Of a stretch of 7,102 nt of DNA, positions 1 through 7,102 are shown piece after piece. How positions within the stretch are numbered: the first letter of the stretch is position 1; the number at the start of each line of letters is the position of its first letter. This DNA is from DALYLB01 sp046154695. Lineage in GTDB: Bacteria; Acidobacteriota; Blastocatellia; RBC074. The stretch is taken from the NCBI GenBank assembly GCA_046154695.1, contig JBJXFI010000215.1, positions 1 through 7,102 on the forward strand, read 5' to 3'. Under the pieces are notes generated by a model that did no database searches, was not told the DNA's origin, and saw only the letters and a program-made list of their open reading frames with translations. The position numbers were made by a program, and so were the translations under genes.

Positions 1-53
1 CTCAAGATACAAGGCGGAACTCCGAACGGGTTGCGATCTTCGGTGTTGGGCGA

Positions 54-2141
54 TTACCCCATCAGCGCGGGTTCGAGCAACTGATCCTGAATGCTGAAAG
101 GTTTCGAGTCTCCGTTTCGCGGGCGGCTGTAGGAGCCGTCCATCTGGAGCCAGCGCTTCTTGACGTTGTCGGTGAGCGAGGGTTCGAGTATTTCGCTGAC
201 GATGCGCTCGCGCAGCCGCTCGTCCTCGATGGGAAAGAGGGACTCGACGCGGCGGTCGAGATTCCGGTTCATCAGATCGGCGCTGCCGACATAGATCTCT
301 TCGTTGCCGTCGTTGAGGAAGCGGTAGATGCGCGAATGTTCGAGAAACCGGCCGACGATGCTGCCGACGCGGATCGTCTCGCTTCTTCCGGGAATGCCCG
401 GGCGCAGGCAGCAGACGCCGCGGACGAGCAGGTCGATCGAGACCCCCTCGCGCGAGGCCGCGCACAGCTCCTCGATCATGCCGGCGTCGGTCATGCTGTT
501 GAACTTGGCGATGATGCCCGCCTTCCGGCCCGCCCGGTGATGCTCGATCTCGCGCCGGATCAGCTCCGTGATGCTTTCGCGCAGGTTGACCGGCGCGACG
601 AGCAGCTTGCGGTATCGCACCTGCCGCGAATAGCCGGTCAGATAATTGAAGAGCTCCGAGACATCCTTGCCGAAATCCTCATTGGCCGTCAGCAGGCCGA
701 GGTCCGTATAGACCCGCGCGGTGACGGGATTGTAGTTGCCCGTTCCGAGGTGGACATACCGGCGCAGCTTGTTCTTCTCCTGCCGCACGATGAGGGTCAT
801 CTTCGCGTGGGTCTTCAGTCCGACCAGGCCGTAAATGACGTGCACGCCGGCCTTCTCCAACCGCCGCGCCCACTGGATATTGTTCTCTTCGTCGAAGCGG
901 GCCTTCAATTCGACGAGCACCGCGACCTGCTTGCCGTTCTCGGCGGCCTCGATCAGGGCCTCGACGATCGGCGAGTCCTTTCCGACGCGATAGAGCGTCT
1001 GCTTGATCGCCAGCACGTTCGGATCGCGTCCGGCGGCGCGCAGAAACTCGACGACGGGCGCGAAGGATTCGTACGGATGATGGAGCAGAATGTCGTTCTG
1101 CCGGATCGCGTCGAAGATGTTCTCTCCCGCGCGCAGGGCGGCCGGCGTCGTCGGCGTGAACGGCACGTCCTTGAGCTCGGGCAGGTCCAGTTTGTAAAGG
1201 GCCATCAGGTCGGGGATGCTGATCGGGCCGTCGATCGTATACACGTCCTGCTCGTTCATATCGAGCGAGCTGCGAAGCAGCTTGACCATATGCGGGGTCA
1301 TCCCGGCGGCGACTTCCAGGCGAACGCCGAAGCCGAACCGCCGGTTGCGGATCTGCTGCTCGACCGTCTTGAGCAGGTCGCCCGCCTCGTCCTCCTCGAT
1401 CTCCAGATCCGCGTCGCGCGTGATGCGGAACGGCTGGCATTCCAGCACGCGCATGCCGGGGAAGAGCGATTCGATGTGGGCGGCCATGACCTCTTCGAGC
1501 ATCACGAAGCAATATCCGTCCCCGGTCACCGGAAGCAGGCGCGGGACATTCGGCGGCAGCTTGACCCGCGCGAACCGCGCATCCTCGTGCTCTTCCGGGT
1601 CCTCGGGAATCACCAGAATTCCCAGGTTCATGCTGATGTTCGAGATGTAGGGGAACGGGTGGCTCGTGTCGACCGACAGCGGCGTCAGGATCGGGAAGAT
1701 CCGCTCATTGAAATATTCGCGCAGCTCCTCCCGCTGCGACTTGTTCAATTTGCCGAAGGGGACGATGTGCACCCGGTGCGTCTCCAGCCCGGGCAGAATC
1801 TGCCGCAGCAGGCAGCGCGTCTGCACCTCCAGCAGCGGCCGCAGCCGGTCCGAGATCTGCTTGAGCTGCGTCGCCGGCGACAGCCCGTCCGGCGACAGCA
1901 TCATCGGATTGAGGGCGCTCTGCTCCTTCAGCCCTGAGACGCGCACCATGAAGAATTCATCGAGGTTGGTCGAGAAGATCGAAAGGAATTTCAGCCGCTC
2001 CAGCAGCGGCTGCGACGGATCCAGCGCCTCGTCCAGCACCCGGCTGTTGAATTCGATCCAGCTCAATTCGCGATTGAGCAGCGGGCCCTCGGGCAGCGAG
2101 CCGGTCCCTCGTCGTTCAGTAGCAATCGCCTGGGTCTCCAT
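54..2141 (-). CDS. ppk1: Polyphosphate kinase 1 (PPK1)
   Basis: PPK1 reversibly transfers the gamma-phosphate of ATP onto a growing inorganic polyphosphate chain; in characterised bacteria it is usually membrane-associated. The product is 695 residues, the usual family length. The N-terminal domain opens with LLNRELSWIEFNSRVLDEAL (about residues 22-41) followed by STNLDEFFMVRVSGL (about 57-71). The catalytic half shows LLHHPYESF (352-360), KQTLYR (380-385), VELKARFDEENN (410-421), THAKM with His445, which matches the autophosphorylated histidine, HLGTGNYN (464-471), and FLEHSRIY with His602, the second conserved histidine. I checked both histidine codons on the minus strand (807-809 and 336-338). 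The start at 2141 (METQ) is chosen over the frame's upstream ATG at 2354. Conserved sequence begins just after it, a GAGGCGAAGG ribosome-binding site precedes it, and the likely promoter lies between the two ATGs. The gene is divergent from folE. Its reading frame is intact and identification is very secure. Confidence 0.97.
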   Translation of the reverse strand: METQAIATERRGTGSLPEGPLLNRELSWIEFNSRVLDEALDPSQPLLERLKFLSIFSTNLDEFFMVRVSGLKEQSALNPMMLSPDGLSPATQLKQISDRLRPLLEVQTRCLLRQILPGLETHRVHIVPFGKLNKSQREELREYFNERIFPILTPLSVDTSHPFPYISNISMNLGILVIPEDPEEHEDARFARVKLPPNVPRLLPVTGDGYCFVMLEEVMAAHIESLFPGMRVLECQPFRITRDADLEIEEDEAGDLLKTVEQQIRNRRFGFGVRLEVAAGMTPHMVKLLRSSLDMNEQDVYTIDGPISIPDLMALYKLDLPELKDVPFTPTTPAALRAGENIFDAIRQNDILLHHPYESFAPVVEFLRAAGRDPNVLAIKQTLYRVGKDSPIVEALIEAAENGKQVAVLVELKARFDEENNIQWARRLEKAGVHVIYGLVGLKTHAKMTLIVRQEKNKLRRYVHLGTGNYNPVTARVYTDLGLLTANEDFGKDVSELFNYLTGYSRQVRYRKLLVAPVNLRESITELIRREIEHHRAGRKAGIIAKFNSMTDAGMIEELCAASREGVSIDLLVRGVCCLRPGIPGRSETIRVGSIVGRFLEHSRIYRFLNDGNEEIYVGSADLMNRNLDRRVESLFPIEDERLRERIVSEILEPSLTDNVKKRWLQMDGSYSRPRNGDSKPFSIQDQLLEPALMG

Positions 2142-2145
2142 ATTG

Positions 2146-2155
2146 CCTTCGCCTC
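2146..2155 (-). promoter_or_regulatory. Ribosome-binding site that fixes the ppk1 start
   Basis: On the minus strand the purine-rich GAGGCGAAGG lies just upstream of the ATG at 2141, with AAGG 4 nt and GAGG 10 nt from the start codon. The alternative in-frame ATG codons at 2354 and 2252 lie upstream of the predicted transcription start, so this site supports the shorter 695-residue protein. Confidence 0.6.
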
Positions 2156-2209
2156 GAAAAATGGTGCATCTCCACCGGATTTGTCGTTCGGGACAGCCGC
2201 GTCGCCCCG

Positions 2210-2239
2210 ATTCTATGAGAGATTCTCGCGTGCCGTCAA
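2210..2239 (-). promoter_or_regulatory. Candidate sigma70-type promoter for ppk1
   Basis: Reading the minus strand, TTGACG (2239-2234) is followed after 18 nt by TAGAAT (2215-2210). Each hexamer differs from its consensus (TTGACA, TATAAT) by one base. Transcription would start near 2203, giving a leader of about 60 nt before the ppk1 ATG. This is a pattern match by eye. The sigma-factor preference of this organism is unknown. Confidence 0.5.
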
Positions 2240-2301
2240 TTTTTCCCGGCATTATCGCCTTTTTTCGCCCGCGCCGCCGCGCTCTTCCCCCGGGCCCTTC
2301 C

Positions 2302-2331
2302 TTTACAGTCGCCGCATCGTCCGCTGATAAT
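2302..2331 (+). promoter_or_regulatory. Candidate sigma70-type promoter for folE (and the next gene)
   Basis: TTTACA (2302-2307) is followed after 18 nt by GATAAT (2326-2331), which is preceded by CT rather than an extended -10 TG. Each hexamer has a single mismatch to consensus. The start point would be near 2338, about 40 nt before the folE ATG. Its -35 box is 62 bp from the -35 box of the divergent ppk1 promoter, so the two polymerases could bind side by side. Confidence 0.55.
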
Positions 2332-2376
2332 GGCTGTCGCTTCCCATAGATCAAATTTCAAGGACACGTAGACCCG

Positions 2377-2988
2377 ATGAGCGCGGAGCGCAAAATGGAT
2401 TTGGACAAGATTGCCGCCGGGGTGCGCCTCATACTGGAAGGCATCGGCGAAGACACGGACCGCCCGGGGATTGTCGACACCCCGCGTCGCGTGGCGGAGA
2501 TGTACGAAGAGATCTGCGGCGGTCTGCACGAGAACGCGGCCGAGGAGATCAAGGTCATTCCGGCCGATTCGGCGGACGATCCCGTCATGGTGCACGACGA
2601 GATCGTCATGGTAAAGGATATCTACATCGCCTCGATCTGTGAGCATCACCTCGTTCCCTTCACCGGCGTCGCCCATATCGCCTATATCCCGAAGGACGGA
2701 CGGATCGTCGGCCTCTCGAAACTGGCCCGGATCGCAGAGACCTTCGCCCGCCGGCCCCAGGTGCAGGAGCGATTGACGACGCAGATCGCCGAGCTGCTCT
2801 ATCAGGGCGACCTGAAGCCCAAGGGCGTGATGGTCGTCATCGAGGCCGTTCATCTGTGCATGACCATGCGCGGCGTGAGGAAACCCGGAACGACGACGAT
2901 CACCTCCGCCGTCCGCGGCGTCTTCCGCCGGGATGAGCGCACCCGCATCGAAGCGATGTCGTTTCTGACCGAGAACAGGCGGTTTTAG
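2377..2988 (+). CDS. folE: GTP cyclohydrolase I (FolE, type IA)
   Basis: FolE converts GTP to 7,8-dihydroneopterin triphosphate plus formate, the first step of tetrahydrofolate synthesis and also the entry to other pterins and, in some bacteria, queuosine. The 203-residue product is close to the usual core length. It shows DTPRRVAEMYEEI (34-46), the zinc and active-site motif SICEHHLVPF (86-95) with Cys88, His90 and His91, GRIVGLSKLARIAETFARRPQVQERLT (108-134), and the third zinc ligand Cys161 in EAVHLCMTMRG (156-166), with His159 before it. This is the zinc-dependent type, not the FolE2 type. The start at 2377 has AAGGA 12 nt upstream, which is long. A second in-frame ATG at 2395 (MDLDKIAAG) has GGAG at 6 nt and would give 197 residues, so the true start is uncertain by six codons. 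The gene is divergent from ppk1, and the pseudouridine synthase gene follows after 73 bp. Confidence 0.97.
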   Translation: MSAERKMDLDKIAAGVRLILEGIGEDTDRPGIVDTPRRVAEMYEEICGGLHENAAEEIKVIPADSADDPVMVHDEIVMVKDIYIASICEHHLVPFTGVAHIAYIPKDGRIVGLSKLARIAETFARRPQVQERLTTQIAELLYQGDLKPKGVMVVIEAVHLCMTMRGVRKPGTTTITSAVRGVFRRDERTRIEAMSFLTENRRF

Positions 2989-3005
2989 CCCTCTCGCGGA
3001 GAGGG
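2989..3005 (+). other. Short perfect hairpin directly after the folE stop codon
   Basis: CCCTCTC (2989-2995), loop GCG, GAGAGGG (2999-3005): a perfect 7-bp GC-rich stem beginning at the base after the folE TAG. No T-tract follows; the next bases are A-rich repeats. It is therefore not a standard intrinsic terminator in the forward direction. It may protect the folE 3' end or mark an attenuation or processing point between folE and the next gene. Confidence 0.4.
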
Positions 3006-3008
3006 AAC

Positions 3009-3038
3009 CCCGAAAAAGCCCGAAAAAGCCCGAAAAAG
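3009..3038 (+). repeat. Three tandem copies of a 10-bp unit
   Basis: The unit CCCGAAAAAG occurs three times without mismatch (3009-3018, 3019-3028, 3029-3038) in the 73-bp gap between folE and the pseudouridine synthase gene, immediately after the hairpin. The 10-bp period is close to one helical turn, so the A5 runs fall on the same DNA face and could bend the DNA. It could equally be slippage-derived filler with no function. Confidence 0.8.
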
Positions 3039-3061
3039 AATGAAAGCCGCGGAATGAATTA

Positions 3062-3952
3062 ATGGAAGAACGATTGCAGAAAATTATCGCCGCCGCCGGC
3101 ATCGCCTCGCGTCGCAAGGCGGAAGAGATGATTGCCGAGGGGCTGGTGACCGTCAACGGCCAGGTCGTGACGGAACCCGGCACCAAGGCCGACCCGGAGA
3201 AGGATCACATCAAGGTGCGCGGCAAATTGATCAACCTGCGGCTGCAGCAGCAGGAGAAGATCTATCTGCTGCTGTATAAACCTTCCGGCGTGCTCACCAC
3301 CCGGTCGGACCCGGGCAAGCGCCGGATGGTCATCGACCTGCTCGGCCCCTACCGCGACAAGGTCCATCCCGTCGGGCGGCTCGATTACAACACCGAGGGG
3401 TTGCTGTTGCTGACCAATGACGGCGAGTTCACGAACCTCATCGCCCATGCCTCCAAACACGTGCCCAAGGTCTATCAGGTGAAGGTCAAGGGGCAGCCCC
3501 GGGAACAGCAGATCCGGCAGTTGGAGCGCGGCGTCTTTCTCGGCCCCGTGCGCACCGCCCCGGCAAAGATCACGTTTCTCGAAGAGAGCGAGACCAACGC
3601 CTGGTTTGAGATCACTCTCTATGAAGGGCGCAACCAGCAGATTCGCAAGATGTTCGATTCGATCGGCCATTCGGTGCTCAAACTCCGCCGGATCGCCATC
3701 GGCTTTCTCAGGAATGAACGCCTGAAGCCCGGCGAGTTCCGCCTGCTCACCTCCGCGGAGGTCAAACGATTCTTCAAGAATGCCGAGACTCCGCCGCCTC
3801 CTCCGAAGCCCGACGCGAAACCGGGCCCGAGGCCTCCTAAGTCCCCCAAGTCCCCCAAGTCCCCCAAGTCCCCCAAGTCTAAGAAGGCCCATTCCCCCCC
3901 AAAGTCCCGGAAGAGCGGCCCCCCGCGCCGTCCCCGCAAAGGCCATGCTTGA
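3062..3952 (+). CDS. RluB/RsuA-family rRNA pseudouridine synthase with a basic KSP tail
   Basis: This family isomerises a specific uridine in rRNA to pseudouridine during ribosome assembly. The 296-residue product starts with an S4 RNA-binding domain (about 1-55: RLQKIIAAAGIASRRKAEEMI, then VTVNGQVV). The catalytic domain follows, with LLYKPSGVLTT (70-80), VGRLDYNTEGLLLLTNDGEF (104-123) with catalytic Asp108, and YEGRNQQIRKMF (187-198), a typical third motif. The overall pattern is closest to the RluB branch (23S rRNA), but RsuA, RluE and RluF share these motifs, so no symbol is given. After about residue 240 comes a low-complexity tail rich in Pro, Lys, Ser and Arg, including four KSP triplets (about 260-271). 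The ATG has a weak GGA 8 nt upstream. No promoter is visible in the preceding gap, so co-transcription with folE is likely. The stop codon overlaps the ispH -35 box. Confidence 0.93.
   Translation: MEERLQKIIAAAGIASRRKAEEMIAEGLVTVNGQVVTEPGTKADPEKDHIKVRGKLINLRLQQQEKIYLLLYKPSGVLTTRSDPGKRRMVIDLLGPYRDKVHPVGRLDYNTEGLLLLTNDGEFTNLIAHASKHVPKVYQVKVKGQPREQQIRQLERGVFLGPVRTAPAKITFLEESETNAWFEITLYEGRNQQIRKMFDSIGHSVLKLRRIAIGFLRNERLKPGEFRLLTSAEVKRFFKNAETPPPPPKPDAKPGPRPPKSPKSPKSPKSPKSKKAHSPPKSRKSGPPRRPRKGHA
3839..3879 (+). repeat. In-frame 9-bp tandem repeat coding for Lys-Ser-Pro
   Basis: Four perfect copies of AAGTCCCCC (3839-3874) are followed by a partial copy AAGTC (3875-3879). The unit is a multiple of three, so copy-number changes would lengthen or shorten the protein tail by three residues without a frameshift. 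The surrounding DNA (3785-3935) is also C- and A-rich and codes for Pro, Lys and Arg. Confidence 0.9.
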
Positions 3953-3977
3953 CAAGGAATAGCCGAGACCGTAGATT
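3949..3977 (+). promoter_or_regulatory. Candidate sigma70-type promoter for ispH
   Basis: A consensus -35 TTGACA (3949-3954) is separated by 17 nt from TAGATT (3972-3977), which matches TATAAT at four of six positions. Transcription would start near 3984, about 30 nt before the ispH ATG. The -35 box contains the TGA stop codon (3950-3952) of the upstream gene, so coding and promoter sequence share these bases. Confidence 0.5.
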
Positions 3978-3988
3978 CCTTTTTCTTT
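3954..3988 (+). terminator. Possible weak intrinsic terminator after the pseudouridine synthase gene
   Basis: AAGGAAT (3954-3960) can pair with ATTCCTT (3975-3981), a 7-bp stem around a 14-nt loop. It runs directly into a T-rich tract (TTTTTCTTT, 3980-3988). The order of stem then T-tract fits a Rho-independent terminator, but the stem is AT-rich and the loop is large, so it is probably weak. It occupies the same bases as the ispH promoter. Confidence 0.3.
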
Positions 3989-4014
3989 AATAAATACTCG
4001 ATGAGGACAGCGGA

Positions 4015-4878
4015 ATGGAGATCGTATTAGCGGAGAGTTTGGGGTTCTGCATGGGCGTCAAACGCGCCGTCGATCTGGCCTATCGTGCCCGGGAGAAATC
4101 CGAGGGCCGGCCGATCGTGACGCTCGGCCCCCTGATCCATAACTCCCAGGAGATCGGCCGGCTGGCGAAGGATGGCATCGTCGAAGCCGACCCGGAATCG
4201 ATTCCGGAAAAGAGCACGGTCGTCATTCGGGCGCACGGCGTCGCTCCGCAAGCCTATGAGTCATTGAAGGCGAGCGGCGCTCGCATCCTGGACGGGACAT
4301 GTCCCTACGTGCACTATTCGCAGCGCAAGGCGGTCGAGTTGCGCGAGCAGGGATACACGGTCGTCATCGCGGGCGACCGGCATCATCCCGAGATCGCCGG
4401 CATCATGGGCTGCATCGGGAATGAGGCGCTGGTGGTCAAGACCGTCGAAGAGGCCCGGGCCTTGCCCGCGCTCGAACGGGCCGGCGTCATCGCCCAGACG
4501 ACGATCAGCCCGCAGAAATTCCAGGCCATCATCGAGGCCCTTCGTGAGCGGGCCGCCGAGGTCAAGGTTTGCGAAACCATCTGCGACGCGACAGAGGAGA
4601 ATCAAAAAGCGGTCCGCGCCCTCTCCGGCGAGGTTGACATGCTCTATGTCATCGGCGGAAAGCACAGCGCCAACAGCAACAAACTCGTCGATGCCGCCCG
4701 CGAGAAATGTCCCCGCGCGATCCAGATCGAAACCGCGGAAGAGATTCAACCCCGGGATTTATTGGGCGTCGCGCGCGTTGGCGTCAGCGCCGGCGCCTCG
4801 ACGCCCGACTGGATGATCCGGCGCGTCGTCGAACGATTGCGCGAGATCGGCCGCGAAAACGACCGGATCGCCGCCTGA
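4015..4878 (+). CDS. ispH: 4-hydroxy-3-methylbut-2-enyl diphosphate (HMBPP) reductase IspH
   Basis: IspH is the last enzyme of the MEP pathway: it reduces HMBPP to IPP and DMAPP using a [4Fe-4S] cluster in the cytosol. The 287-residue product has the three cluster cysteines Cys12 (LGFCMGVKRAV), Cys96 (DGTCPYVHYSQ) and Cys190 (CETICDATEENQ). It also has the substrate-pocket residues His42 (GPLIHNSQ), His74 (RAHGV), His124 and Glu126 (RHHPEIAGIMG), Thr163 (QTTIS), Ser218 and Asn220 (GKHSANSNKL) and Ser262 (GASTPDW). Length is normal for a stand-alone enzyme and no key residue is missing. The ATG has GAGGA 7 nt upstream (4003-4007). Its likely promoter sits at the end of the preceding gene, 62 bp away. 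rpsA follows 241 bp downstream in the same direction. In some bacteria, such as several Clostridia, IspH is fused to S1 domains; here the two are separate genes. Confidence 0.97.
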   Translation: MEIVLAESLGFCMGVKRAVDLAYRAREKSEGRPIVTLGPLIHNSQEIGRLAKDGIVEADPESIPEKSTVVIRAHGVAPQAYESLKASGARILDGTCPYVHYSQRKAVELREQGYTVVIAGDRHHPEIAGIMGCIGNEALVVKTVEEARALPALERAGVIAQTTISPQKFQAIIEALRERAAEVKVCETICDATEENQKAVRALSGEVDMLYVIGGKHSANSNKLVDAAREKCPRAIQIETAEEIQPRDLLGVARVGVSAGASTPDWMIRRVVERLREIGRENDRIAA

Positions 4879-5004
4879 CCCCGGTCTGCGCCTCGTGCTC
4901 TTCTTCCCGGTTTTCAGACGCCGCGGCTTTGGGGTTGCGCTCATCGCGTATGTCCGGCCTTGACGGACGGAATTTGACTTCCTTCAATTTCCCCGTCATT
5001 CCGT

Positions 5005-5034
5005 TTGGCAAAATCCGGGCCAAAGGGTTATTAT
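5005..5034 (+). promoter_or_regulatory. Candidate sigma70-type promoter for rpsA
   Basis: TTGGCA (5005-5010) is followed after 18 nt by TATTAT (5029-5034). Each hexamer has one mismatch to consensus. Transcription would start near 5041, so the mRNA leader would be about 80 nt. It implies that S1 can be made independently of ispH, although read-through from ispH is also possible because no clear terminator lies between them. Confidence 0.5.
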
Positions 5035-5044
5035 TCGCTTTCTT

Positions 5045-5060
5045 CAATCTGTAAAGATTG
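5045..5060 (+). promoter_or_regulatory. Perfect GNRA-type hairpin at the 5' end of the rpsA leader
   Basis: CAATCT (5045-5050), loop GTAA, AGATTG (5055-5060): a perfect 6-bp stem closed by a tetraloop that fits the stable GNRA class when read as RNA. It would begin within a few bases of the predicted rpsA transcript start. A smaller CAAC/GTTG hairpin (5065-5068 with 5072-5075) follows. Such a 5' hairpin could stabilise the message or take part in autoregulation; neither is shown by the sequence. Confidence 0.45.
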
Positions 5061-5100
5061 CAGTCAACCGAGTTGCAAGAGCTTCTCGCGTAGTTTTCCC

Positions 5101-5109
5101 AGGAGGAAG
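5101..5109 (+). promoter_or_regulatory. Strong Shine-Dalgarno of rpsA with long spacing
   Basis: AGGAGGAAG contains a full AGGAGG (5101-5106), the best ribosome-binding sequence in the window. The gap from AGGAGG to the ATG at 5120 is 13 nt, longer than usual. No other in-frame start lies nearer, and the reading frame from 5120 is continuous, so the start is still preferred. Confidence 0.65.
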
Positions 5110-5119
5110 TCCAGTTTCA

Positions 5120-7063
<1,944 letters not shown>

Positions 7064-7102
7064 TCGTTGCCGGTAATCTGTGAGTGGTCAGCGTCCCCCG
7101 CG

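Noticed and set aside
336..1937. 533-codon plus-strand open frame opposite ppk1
   Set aside because: It is antisense to a clear PPK1 gene, its translation is rich in Arg, Asp, Leu and Gln with no recognisable domain, and long shadow frames are common in high-GC DNA.
2175..2340. Possible Pho box before ppk1 (CTGTC-like motifs on both strands)
   Set aside because: Only single half-sites resemble CTGTCAT. No correctly spaced direct pair is present upstream of the promoter.
2142..2354. 71-residue upstream extension of ppk1 to the ATG at 2354
   Set aside because: It is Arg/Gly-rich, unlike any PPK1 N-terminus, would lie largely upstream of the predicted transcription start, and overlaps the folE promoter.
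3009..3038. Possible CRISPR-like array
   Set aside because: The units are only 10 bp and directly abutting, with no spacers.
2236..3186. 316-codon minus-strand frame covering folE and the ppk1 upstream region
   Set aside because: It is antisense to the whole of folE and crosses both the divergent promoters and the folE 3' repeat. No family is recognisable.
3059..3955. 298-codon minus-strand frame opposite the pseudouridine synthase gene, with Gly/Leu-rich repeats
   Set aside because: The GGLGGLG pattern is the reverse complement of the KSP/Pro repeats. It is a shadow of the real gene.
4879..4970. Possible terminator after ispH (GTCTG/CAGAC and GTCCG/CGGAC inverted repeats)
   Set aside because: The stems are 5 bp, one has a 26-nt loop, and neither is followed by a T-tract.
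4974..5002. TTGACT at 4974 as an alternative rpsA promoter
   Set aside because: No -10-like hexamer lies at 16-18 nt. The TTGGCA/TATTAT pair further downstream is much better.
7064..7102. Downstream end of the window after rpsA
   Set aside because: There is no hairpin with a T-tract, no start codon with a ribosome-binding site, and too little sequence to call anything.

Overview
The window is a stretch of core bacterial chromosome. It has five complete protein genes, all recognisable housekeeping families, and no sign of phage, transposon, CRISPR or other accessory DNA. GC content is high and codon use looks uniform across the genes. The S1 protein has six S1 domains, as in Gram-negative phyla, and IspH is of the common [4Fe-4S] type. 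This suggests a high-GC Gram-negative bacterium, for example Acidobacteriota or a deltaproteobacteria-like lineage. The phylum is a guess and cannot be fixed from this sequence alone.

Layout. A minus-strand gene for polyphosphate kinase (ppk1, 54-2141) is divergent from a plus-strand series: folE (GTP cyclohydrolase I, 2377-2988), an RluB/RsuA-family rRNA pseudouridine synthase (3062-3952), ispH (HMBPP reductase, 4015-4878) and rpsA (ribosomal protein S1, 5120-7063). The 235-bp ppk1/folE gap holds a good sigma70-like promoter for each direction. The pseudouridine synthase gene has no visible promoter of its own and is probably co-transcribed with folE. ispH has a TTGACA -35 box that overlaps the stop codon of the gene before it. 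rpsA has its own promoter and a leader of about 80 nt that starts with a small perfect hairpin and ends in a strong Shine-Dalgarno sequence.

How they fit together. ppk1 makes inorganic polyphosphate, folE opens the tetrahydrofolate/pterin pathway, and ispH makes the isoprenoid precursors IPP and DMAPP. The pseudouridine synthase and S1 serve ribosome maturation and translation initiation. They do not form one pathway. The only informative adjacency is ispH next to rpsA, because these two genes are fused or adjacent in some other bacteria.

Edges and gaps. Bases 1-53 and 7064-7102 contain nothing I can support. No gene-free stretch exceeds 300 bases. I did not find a previously undescribed system. 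The points worth a second look are small: the disordered extension of S1, the Lys-Ser-Pro repeat tail of the pseudouridine synthase, a short tandem repeat with a hairpin after folE, and the compact regulatory junctions.
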